A stretch of DNA of 8,638 bases from positions 1 through 8,638 of the forward strand of contig NATN01000207.1 in NCBI GenBank assembly GCA_002085355.1, given 5' to 3'. Shown here piece after piece: positions 1 through 5,595 of the stretch. Below the pieces are notes generated by a model. That model did no database searches, was not told where the DNA came from, and saw nothing but the letters and a program-made list of their open reading frames with translations. This stretch comes from Candidatus Zhuqueibacterota bacterium 4484_87. Lineage in GTDB: Bacteria > Zhuqueibacterota > Zhuqueibacteria > Thermofontimicrobiales > Thermofontimicrobiaceae. Positions within the stretch are counted from its first letter, which is position 1, and the number at the start of each line of letters is the position of its first letter. Made by a program: the position numbers and the translations under genes.

Positions 1-282
1 AAAAATTCCAAATATCAATGCCGCAACGTAATAAGGCACGCCAAAGACAAGCCAATTGGAAATTCCAAATTTGTACGAATATTCTCCTACGCCTAATATT
101 CCGCCGTACCACGTGGAAACGAGCGTGGCGACAAAAGAGGGGAGAGTGAGCCGCCGGCCCGCAAGCAAGAACGATGAAATGTCGCTTCTTTTTTCCTTGC
201 GCCAGAGTTGGAATCCGATGTAAAGAACAAAGACCATGTACATCATAATGATCAGTGCGTCAGGGAGGCGTAATTTGTACAT
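1..282 (-). CDS. Sodium:solute symporter (SSS/SLC5 family), N-terminal part, cut by window edge
   Basis: Reading the minus strand from an ATG at 282-280 gives 94 codons open to the window edge, so only the N-terminus is present. A hydrophobic helix at about residues 9-27 is followed by the loop segment LAGRRLTLPSFVATLVSTWY and then GGILGVGEYSYKFG. The small-residue helix after an 'AGRR' loop, with T-W-x-G-G, is the typical start of SSS-family cotransporters (TM1, cytoplasmic loop, TM2). A third hydrophobic stretch begins near residue 78. A GGAG lies about 12 nt before the ATG, a weak and distant ribosome site. The start is 60 nt after the stop of the TonB receptor on the same strand, so co-transcription and shared control by the upstream TPP riboswitch are likely. 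The inferred role is inner-membrane, Na+-driven uptake of thiamin or a thiamin precursor. Family assignment is fairly sure; the substrate is inferred only from context. Confidence 0.8.
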   Translation of the reverse strand, partial: MYKLRLPDALIIMMYMVFVLYIGFQLWRKEKRSDISSFLLAGRRLTLPSFVATLVSTWYGGILGVGEYSYKFGISNWLVFGVPYYVAALIFGIF

Positions 283-307
283 GCGATTTGTCAGCTCCGA
301 ATTTCAG

Positions 308-337
308 ATTCCCCCGCTAATTGCGCAGCGGGGGAAT
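308..337. terminator. GC-rich intergenic hairpin between receptor and symporter genes
   Basis: A perfect 11-bp stem (308-318 with 327-337, core CCCCCGCT/AGCGGGGG) closes an 8-nt loop. It begins 5 nt after the receptor stop codon on the minus strand. A T-rich run (TCTTTT, 339-344) follows only on the plus-strand side, where no gene is seen to end. On the minus strand the stem is followed by CTGAAATT, with no U-run. It may act as a partial terminator, as an mRNA-stabilising or processing hairpin that lowers symporter expression relative to the receptor, or as a terminator for plus-strand antisense transcripts. The structure is certain; its role is not. Confidence 0.45.
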
Positions 338-342
338 TCTTT

Positions 343-2832
343 TTATAGTTCAGTTTCGATTCCGATGAAAAAATTTCTATCAGCCGCAGGCCAGAGATAA
401 TTTTCACCGTACCAGCTATCATAGTAACCTGCAGTCTCATATTTTTTATTGAGAACGTTGTTCAACCAAAAATTTAATTTTAACCCGCTTAATCCCAGAA
501 TATTTTTAAAATTATACGAAAAATAGAAATTCAATAATGAATATGCCGGAATGGAGCGTTCATCCAATTCATTATTATCCAGGTACTGTCTGCCAATGTG
601 CTGAAAGAAAAGATGGCTTGCAAGATGACCTCTGGTGTACGACAATTTCAGGTTTGCCATTGTACCCGGAAACCCGGCGATGGTCTTATGACTGAAATCA
701 ATTTTTTTCGTTCCAATATTGTCATCGTACTGCACTTCGTATTGATAAAATTTCTCAAAATAATTTTGGCTCAACGCTGCGGCACCTGATAGTGTAAAAC
801 CTTTGCCTAATATGAAAGTAAAATCTGTTTCGATTCCCCGATGCGTGGTGAGGTCAGCATTGCCCTTAATAGGGAAACCATCCTTGTCCACTTGACTGAA
901 GGGAACAATTTCGTTGCGGAAATTCATCCAGTAACCGTTTAAATGGAATTTTATTTTTGAACTAGAGTAGCCGGCGCCAAGTTCAAAATCAATCAGCGAT
1001 TCCGGATCTGTGAGCGGGTCGTGCCACTGGAGGTGGTCAATTTCACCATCAGATTTTTTTATGGTGTCTGCGCGGGCAAAAAGAGGTGCGACTCCGACGT
1101 CGTCCGGTCCCTGCCAAATGTCAAATAAATCATCGTCTGCTGGTTCCCGGTGAGCAGTAGAAATGTTGGCGAAAATATTGATTTTCTCAGTCGCGTTGTA
1201 ATTGATACCGACGCGCGGATTGAAAAATGAATAATCCACATCATAGAAATGGCGATTCACTCCGCTGAAGTTGCCCACTTCATCCTGCCTGAACTGGTAT
1301 TTTTGTAGCTGCCAATTCATATCTGCCATGAGTGTGATTTTGTGGCTGAGCCGATAGAGTTCATGGACAAAAAAGGTGATCATTTTTTTGTCGCCGGTGT
1401 AACGGTAATAATTATCTTCCGGATTTGCTTCGGGCGGCAACTGTGCAGCCCAGACAACTTTTCCCCAATGATTGCTGTCAAAAAGATAGCCATCAATACC
1501 CGCGCTAAAACTGCCATTTCTGTGCTCCCAGTCCAATTTGGAAATGGCTCCCCAATGATTTTTTTTGACCCACTTTTGACGGACAAGATCGGTTCGTTTG
1601 ACGATAGTGGAATCAGGCAGGTAAAACGGCTGCAAGCCAAAATCGTACAGCTTCTTATTTTTTTTGAAAGATTCGTAGTATCCCTTGCCTTGAATGTAAT
1701 AAATTGAATTATTCCAGCTCACATTGTCAGTAATTGCCCATTGGTGATGCAGTTCGTAGTGCGGCTGAGAGAAATTGTCCACCGCATTTTTGTACGTGTA
1801 GGGATTATGGCGATGATTTTTTTTCAATTCGCTTTCCGGCGAGGCTTCCCACGCGGCATGAGTCAGCTCCGGTCCGCCGTAAATGTTGATGATTGTGCTC
1901 GTGTTTAGAGTGTAGCGGGCGGCGCTGAGAAAATACGCCCAAATATCAACAGCGGAATTATCGCGATAACCGTCACTTGTTACTTTTGAAAATCTGGCGG
2001 ATATGGCATACTGATTGTCAATGAGACCGGAATGCAGGTTGAGCGAATATTTCTGCGTATTGTAGCTGCCAAATCCGGTCGTTGCCAAAATTTTTCGCGG
2101 CATGTTCGAGGGAGTGGTTTGGATATTGACTGTGCCGCCAAAAGAAGATGTCCCATAGAGAGAACTGCCAACGCCGCGCTGAATTTGCACATCATGGACA
2201 GAAGAGAGCAAATCAGGCATATCAACCCAATAAACCTGATGGTCTTCCGGATCGTTTAATGGAATACCATTGATCATTACGGATACACGTTTCTGATCGA
2301 AACCACGGATTTTCAGGTAAGTGTAGCCGATACCATTTCCTGCATCGGAATAGGAATAAATTCCCGGCACTTCGGAAAGCAACATTGGTATGTCCTGCGC
2401 CCAGTAGCGTTGTTGGATTTCGCTGCGAGGAACATCTATAAAAGCGACAGGTGTTTTTCGCGTCACAGCACGTGTTCCGGTGATGACGACTTCTTGCCCT
2501 GGAATGACTGTCGGTTTGAGAGCAAAGTCCAGCACAATAGGAGTCCCAACGACAGTAACGGATTTTTTGGCAATTTCGTAACCCATGAAACTCACGCTGA
2601 TGACATAATTCCCGTTCGGAACATTCAGGCGAAATTGTCCACTCTGATCAGTCATTGCGCCCAGTCCGGTTCCCTCAATGACGACATTTGCGCCCAAAAG
2701 GGCCTTCTTGGTCATATTGTCCGTTACAATACCTCTGATTTCAGTTACTTGAGAAAACAGACTTGTGGAAAACGCGAAAAGAAAAGCACAATACAAAAGA
2801 TAGCGCAATAAATATTCTTTGGGTTGTTTCAT
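343..2832 (-). CDS. TonB-dependent outer-membrane receptor, thiamin-riboswitch controlled
   Basis: The 829-residue product has the usual length and layout of a TonB-dependent receptor. Residues 1-28 are a signal peptide (basic start, hydrophobic core, cleavage near SLFSQ). Residues 31-107 match a carboxypeptidase-regulatory-like beta-sandwich (GIVTD..T...L.GANV.IEGT..G..TD..GQF). A possible TonB box follows (EVVITGTR, 114-121). A plug domain spans about 123-238, with LKIRGFDQKRVSVMINGIPLN and a plug end rich in G, S and F (GVGSSLYGTSSFGGTVNI). The rest is a 22-strand-type barrel ending in NFFIGIETEL. The ATG at 2832 has a near-perfect AAGGAGGG at 2839-2846, 6 nt upstream. The gene follows a TPP riboswitch and precedes an SSS symporter, so the likely cargo is thiamin, a phosphorylated thiamin or a precursor. 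Thiamin-regulated receptors of this kind are known from Bacteroidetes genomics. Family is certain; cargo is inferred from the riboswitch. Confidence 0.93.
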   Translation of the reverse strand: MKQPKEYLLRYLLYCAFLFAFSTSLFSQVTEIRGIVTDNMTKKALLGANVVIEGTGLGAMTDQSGQFRLNVPNGNYVISVSFMGYEIAKKSVTVVGTPIVLDFALKPTVIPGQEVVITGTRAVTRKTPVAFIDVPRSEIQQRYWAQDIPMLLSEVPGIYSYSDAGNGIGYTYLKIRGFDQKRVSVMINGIPLNDPEDHQVYWVDMPDLLSSVHDVQIQRGVGSSLYGTSSFGGTVNIQTTPSNMPRKILATTGFGSYNTQKYSLNLHSGLIDNQYAISARFSKVTSDGYRDNSAVDIWAYFLSAARYTLNTSTIINIYGGPELTHAAWEASPESELKKNHRHNPYTYKNAVDNFSQPHYELHHQWAITDNVSWNNSIYYIQGKGYYESFKKNKKLYDFGLQPFYLPDSTIVKRTDLVRQKWVKKNHWGAISKLDWEHRNGSFSAGIDGYLFDSNHWGKVVWAAQLPPEANPEDNYYRYTGDKKMITFFVHELYRLSHKITLMADMNWQLQKYQFRQDEVGNFSGVNRHFYDVDYSFFNPRVGINYNATEKINIFANISTAHREPADDDLFDIWQGPDDVGVAPLFARADTIKKSDGEIDHLQWHDPLTDPESLIDFELGAGYSSSKIKFHLNGYWMNFRNEIVPFSQVDKDGFPIKGNADLTTHRGIETDFTFILGKGFTLSGAAALSQNYFEKFYQYEVQYDDNIGTKKIDFSHKTIAGFPGTMANLKLSYTRGHLASHLFFQHIGRQYLDNNELDERSIPAYSLLNFYFSYNFKNILGLSGLKLNFWLNNVLNKKYETAGYYDSWYGENYLWPAADRNFFIGIETEL

Positions 2833-2838
2833 TTTCAG

Positions 2839-2884
2839 CCCTCCTTACAAATGTAAGTGTTTAAGACAGTTTTTGTAAGGGAGG
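2839..2884 (-). promoter_or_regulatory. Ribosome-site-sequestering hairpin of the riboswitch expression platform
   Basis: In the receptor mRNA the segment at 2884-2872 (CCTCCCTTACAAA) can pair with the segment at 2851-2839 (TTTGTAAGGAGGG). The pairing is nine continuous base pairs, one bulged C (or C-A mismatch), then three more pairs, closing a 20-nt loop. The right arm contains the whole Shine-Dalgarno sequence AAGGAGGG, 6 nt before the ATG at 2832. A competing small hairpin, CTTAC-ATTT-GTAAG (2857-2844), uses the same GTAAG but leaves GGAGGG free. This is the expected design of a translational switch. Pairing is seen in the sequence; the switching mechanism is inferred. Confidence 0.7.
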
Positions 2885-2899
2885 AACCGAATGGATGTT

Positions 2900-2948
2900 G
2901 GTGAGCATTGCTGATCACCGGAGTTGGGATTTCAGCGGGAAAACGCTG
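2900..2948 (-). promoter_or_regulatory. Two small hairpins between TPP aptamer and sequestering stem
   Basis: The linker between the aptamer and the ribosome-site hairpin holds two short inverted repeats. CAGCG/CGCTG (2948-2944 with 2937-2933) has a 6-nt loop. GGTGATCA/TGCTCACC (2919-2912 with 2907-2900) has seven pairs, one mismatch and a 4-nt loop. They may simply space the aptamer from the switch stem, or take part in the alternative fold. The pairing potential is visible; function is inferred. Confidence 0.4.
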
Positions 2949-2950
2949 GA

Positions 2951-3030
2951 ATTCCGAATCCCTCCGCTGGTATTGTCCAGATCAGGTTCCAAGGGTATGC
3001 TCTCAGACCATCCGGCCACCCCTTCGGAAT
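2951..3030 (-). ncRNA. TPP riboswitch (THI element) aptamer
   Basis: On the minus strand the conserved parts of the thiamine-pyrophosphate aptamer occur in order. They are GGGGTG after the P1 arm, CTGAGA (3006-3001), ACCCTT (2996-2991), GAACCTGATCTGG (2989-2977), then AATACCAGCG and GGAGGGA. P1 is a perfect 8-bp helix, ATTCCGAA (3030-3023) with TTCGGAAT (2958-2951). The P2/P3 and P4/P5 cores match the consensus closely and the optional P3a arm is absent. It lies about 118 nt upstream of the TonB receptor ATG on the same strand. Binding of TPP should repress the receptor and probably the symporter behind it. No run of U follows a stem before the start codon, so translational control is favoured over termination. 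Confidence 0.96.
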
Positions 3031-3327
3031 GTTATTTTTTTTACTTTAACGGAACTACTTTGTTCCAAAAAAATAACAAATTTCGTTCCTGTGGCGAAAG
3101 AACAATTCCCGTAATTTTTTTCGCCATGCATGGCAAGAAAGCGCACTTTTATGCAAGGGTGCAACTCACCTGTCTGCCGCTAATTTTTTCTAAGCGCAAA
3201 ACTCATAAATTAATGAAAAAAGGCTTGATTATTAGAAACTTTTTCGTTATTTTTAAAATGGTTTCCATGTTAAATTGGAGAATTATACCCTCAAAAAATG
3301 CCCGACAATCAAACTGTGGGATGAAAG
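3031..3327. other. Divergent intergenic region with inverted repeats, no gene seen
   Basis: This stretch lies between the minus-strand riboswitch and the plus-strand operon and must hold the promoters for both. Open frames here run antisense to the riboswitch or lack ribosome sites and family resemblance. Visible dyads are GGAAC-6 nt-GTTCC (3051-3066), TGGCGAAA-19 nt-TTTCGCCA (3092-3126) and a perfect 12-nt palindrome GCCATGCATGGC (3123-3134). The last two overlap, so only one can form as a hairpin at a time. The region is strongly A/T-rich. I could not place a convincing minus-strand promoter for the riboswitch transcript. Confidence 0.5.
3225..3253 (+). promoter_or_regulatory. Possible sigma70-like promoter for the rightward operon
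   Basis: TTGATT (3225-3230) and TATTTT (3248-3253) are separated by exactly 17 nt, each matching four of six positions of the -35 and -10 consensus. They lie about 75 nt upstream of the first plus-strand start codon at 3328. In such A/T-rich DNA a chance match is quite possible, so this is tentative. Confidence 0.3.
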
Positions 3328-3588
3328 ATGTTTGCAAAAAATCAAAGGCCGCGACAGTTTAATTATGTCCCTCGATTTTATCATCCTGTCGAGGAGGATG
3401 AGGCAAATGAGCCGAGAATAAAATTTCGCCGTTTGCTTCCCAGAAAGACAGTGCCGAAACGTTCTCCTATTATGTTGATTGTTATGATTTTAATACTGAT
3501 TTTTCTGATTCGCTATCTGGGCAATCTCACGGAAACTAAGCAGCGAAATGAACAGATGCAAGACATAAAAATTGAAATCATCGATTGA
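3328..3588 (+). CDS. Small single-pass membrane protein with FNY-PR-Y motif, function unknown
   Basis: An 86-residue protein in three parts. The first is a basic N-terminus with the motif RQFNYVPRFYHP (residues 9-20) and an acidic patch (VEEDEANE). The second is a basic segment, RIKFRRLLPRKTVPKRSP (30-47). The third is one hydrophobic helix (about 48-64) followed by a polar tail. The basic stretch before the helix suggests the N-terminus stays in the cytoplasm. From memory, short proteins with an 'FNY-PR-Y' start, a basic middle and a C-terminal helix recur in Bacteroidetes and relatives, some mislabelled 'riboflavin synthase subunit beta'; no function is established that I know of. The ribosome site is weak (GGGATGAAAG just ahead of the ATG). 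It sits first in an apparent operon, about 86 nt before an adenylate cyclase. Composition and layout argue that it is a real gene; the role is unknown. Confidence 0.75.
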   Translation: MFAKNQRPRQFNYVPRFYHPVEEDEANEPRIKFRRLLPRKTVPKRSPIMLIVMILILIFLIRYLGNLTETKQRNEQMQDIKIEIID

Positions 3589-3627
3589 GAATTTGGTCAA
3601 TGAAATAGTGTCATCAGGTTTGAGTTG

Positions 3628-3655
3628 GGCCTTTGCTGCGACAAAGCCGGCTTTG
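3628..3655 (+). promoter_or_regulatory. Alternative hairpins just upstream of the cyclase ribosome site
   Basis: Three related 7-8-mers lie in a row: GGCCTTTG (3628-3635), CAAAGCC (3642-3648) and GGCTTTG (3649-3655). The middle one can pair with either neighbour, giving two mutually exclusive hairpins. The second is part of the perfect 14-nt palindrome CAAAGCCGGCTTTG (3642-3655). They end 3 nt before GGGAGG (3658-3663), the likely ribosome site of the cyclase. They could tune its translation or be a decayed intergenic repeat; there is no direct evidence for either. Confidence 0.35.
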
Positions 3656-3674
3656 ACGGGAGGATGTGTTCCAA

Positions 3675-5207
3675 ATGGGAATTTGGGATAAAGATGGATT
3701 ATTAAGTGCGCTCAGAAAATTTTCAACCTGGATGAGCGATAAAGCTGCGATTTTTTCCAGAGCAATTGGTTCATTTTACCAACGATTGCAGGAAAAGTTT
3801 TTTTCCATTTACGCCTATCTAAAAAATCAATTTGTTTCTTTCCCTTTGCGCAGAAAATTGAGCATCATCATCGGGGGCGTGGTTTTCATTGTCATCGTTG
3901 TGCTGAGCTTGATTTTCCAGCAAACCGAGAAACGATTGCTGAAATCCAAACTCGAGGAAATTTGCAATTTAACGGTACAGTATTTATCCTCCTGGGATAT
4001 CAAAGATAACCTGCTGATGGATAATTACGATGATATCAAAGTGTCTGTTCTTTACATAAAGCAGAAAAATATCACTGGTCTGGATTACGCGTGGGTTATG
4101 AATCGGAAGGGTGAATGCGTGGCGCATACCAATATCGCGTTTACGGAGAGCGACCGCAACTATTTTTCGGACGAGCAGAAACAATTTTTATTGTCCATTA
4201 AAGATATCACCCAGCGGGAAACGGAAACGCATTACGAGTATTATTATCCGATTTTTGCCATGAGCAAAGATGCCAGCGGGCAAAAGAAAGATGTTTTTTT
4301 GGGTGTTGCCGGCATTGGTTTTTCAAAAGATGTCGCTTTAGCGCCTATCAAAGAAGCGAAGAAAATCATTTACACTATCGCCATTCTCGTGACGTTAGGG
4401 TCAATTCTGGGCATCTATTTTCTTTCCGACCGCATGGTGAAGCAAATTTTGGAATTATCTGAGGGTGCCCGGCAAATCGGCAGGGGAAACCTGAACGTTA
4501 AAATTTCTGTTACGTCAAACGATGAGTTGGGACAGTTAGCGCGCGAGTTTAATAATATGGTGATGCACCTCAAGGAAAAATTGCACATGCAAAAATTTGT
4601 TTCACCCATCACGCGCAAAATGATCAAACGTTATCTGTTTGCCAATGATGAGTCCATTACGAGCCAGAACCGTGAAGTCGCGCTGTTATTTTCCGATGTG
4701 CGGGATTTTTCCGGCTTTGCTCAGCATCATCCGCCTGAAATTGTCGTTGAAGTTGTCAACGTCTATCTCGATTTGCAGGCGCGAATTATTGAACGCTATG
4801 ATGGCGCAGTGGATAAATTTATGGGTGATCAGGTAATGGCAGTGTTCGAAGGTATGCATCGTCATGAAAATTTAGTTGAAGCGGCAGTGACAATTCAAAA
4901 ATCAATCGCGGATTTAAACAGAACCAGGCTCAGTGAAAACAGACAAATTCTTACTGTGGGCATTGGCATTAATGTAGGCCATGCGGTTATCGGAAATATT
5001 GGTTCCAAAGACCGGATGGACTACACGGTTGTGGGCGATGCTGTGAATTTGGCATCGCGTTTTTGCGATGTGGCAAAATCCGGACAAATTATCACCTCAT
5101 TTTATTTGTACCAAAAAATCAAACCTTTGTATCCTGCCCAGAATTTAGGTTCCATTCCGATTAAAGGCAGGGATGAACCAGTAGAAATTTGTGAAATTCA
5201 GTATTGA
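3675..5207 (+). CDS. Membrane-bound class III adenylate cyclase with extracytoplasmic sensor and HAMP domain
   Basis: The product is predicted to make cAMP from ATP in response to an external signal. From the ATG at 3675 it has 510 residues. They comprise a cytoplasmic amphipathic N-terminus (1-58), TM1 (about 62-81), an extracytoplasmic region (82-229), TM2 (about 231-250), HAMP (about 251-303) and a cyclase domain (about 333-510). The sensor region carries YAWVMNRKGECVAHT (139-152) and YPIF...GVAGIGFS, resembling Cache-type PAS-like folds. The catalytic set is complete: metal-binding D341 (LLFSDVRDFSGF) and D385 (DKFMGDQVMAVF), adenine-selecting K381 and T451 (DYTVVGD), and transition-state N458 and R462 (VNLASR). 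K plus T favours ATP over GTP. A GTG at 3666 is in frame but lies only 2 nt after GGGAGG (3658-3663). The ATG at 3675 has 11 nt spacing and is preferred. It is the second gene of the apparent operon. Confidence 0.93.
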   Translation: MGIWDKDGLLSALRKFSTWMSDKAAIFSRAIGSFYQRLQEKFFSIYAYLKNQFVSFPLRRKLSIIIGGVVFIVIVVLSLIFQQTEKRLLKSKLEEICNLTVQYLSSWDIKDNLLMDNYDDIKVSVLYIKQKNITGLDYAWVMNRKGECVAHTNIAFTESDRNYFSDEQKQFLLSIKDITQRETETHYEYYYPIFAMSKDASGQKKDVFLGVAGIGFSKDVALAPIKEAKKIIYTIAILVTLGSILGIYFLSDRMVKQILELSEGARQIGRGNLNVKISVTSNDELGQLAREFNNMVMHLKEKLHMQKFVSPITRKMIKRYLFANDESITSQNREVALLFSDVRDFSGFAQHHPPEIVVEVVNVYLDLQARIIERYDGAVDKFMGDQVMAVFEGMHRHENLVEAAVTIQKSIADLNRTRLSENRQILTVGIGINVGHAVIGNIGSKDRMDYTVVGDAVNLASRFCDVAKSGQIITSFYLYQKIKPLYPAQNLGSIPIKGRDEPVEICEIQY

Positions 5208-5289
5208 TTTTTTTTGCCGCGTTTAACCGATTTAATAAATTACTTTAAAAAATTTTTACACGTTTTAATTGAGAGAAACTGTTCGGGAA

Positions 5290-5595
5290 ATGAAACGCAT
5301 TCAATTGATAATACTTATGGTCTGCTGGACATCTTTTCAGATTCCCGCATTTTCGCAGACAAACTTGTCCGAATTCGTCTCGGGGGCGAGAGCAAAGGCT
5401 CTCGGAGGTTCAGCCGTTGGTTTTCCCGGCGATCCATCTGTTGTGATGTGGAATCCGGCTGCGTTGTCCATGATGCTGTCCGATGAGGTGCTGTTGAATG
5501 TCAATCACCGCTCTCAAATCGATTTTTTAGGATTCACTCGTTTTTTCGCTCCCAAATCGATTGCAATCAGATTTTTCCGTTGGCGGGAATTTTAA
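5290..5595 (+). CDS. PorV/PorQ-like outer-membrane protein, N-terminal part before a frameshift
   Basis: The ATG at 5290 begins a signal peptide (about residues 1-23, MKRIQLIILMVCW... ending AFSQ). The hallmark start of the PorV/PorQ (UPF0164, FadL-like) barrel family follows: GARAKALGGSAVGFPGDPSV (33-52), then WNPAALSMM. The frame runs through FLGFTRFFAPKSIAIRF and then hits a stop at 5593. The same protein clearly continues one frame over: dropping one T from the T5 run at 5572-5576 gives SIAIRFSVGGNFNIFKPD without a break. This is therefore the first 95 or so residues of a single gene ending at 7489. An in-frame TTG at 5269 is less likely than this ATG, which places the signal peptide correctly. 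No strong ribosome site is seen. The gene starts 82 nt after the cyclase stop. Confidence 0.8.
   Translation: MKRIQLIILMVCWTSFQIPAFSQTNLSEFVSGARAKALGGSAVGFPGDPSVVMWNPAALSMMLSDEVLLNVNHRSQIDFLGFTRFFAPKSIAIRFFRWREF

Noticed and set aside
1342..1707. 121-codon plus-strand frame, and other long frames at 2410-2811 and 598-789, inside the receptor gene
   Set aside because: They lie wholly antisense to a convincing TonB receptor, with no family resemblance or ribosome sites; they are shadows.
3031..3070. Promoter of the TPP riboswitch transcript, including Bacteroidetes-type TTTG/TANNTTTG
   Set aside because: Several TTG-like hexamers exist but none has a matching -10 at an acceptable spacing, so no call is made.
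2895..3362. 155-codon plus-strand open frame across the riboswitch and intergenic region
   Set aside because: Its first part is simply the antisense of the TPP aptamer (a familiar spurious translation), the rest is low-complexity A/T-rich DNA, and it overlaps the FNY-PR-Y gene in another frame without a ribosome site.
3666..3674. GTG at 3666 as the cyclase start
   Set aside because: The only ribosome-like sequence (GGGAGG, 3658-3663) would be 2 nt away, too close to work; the ATG at 3675 fits better.
5214..5486. 90-codon plus-strand frame at the start of the PorV-like gene
   Set aside because: It overlaps the signal peptide and PorV hallmark in a different frame, and its sequence is not protein-like in composition.
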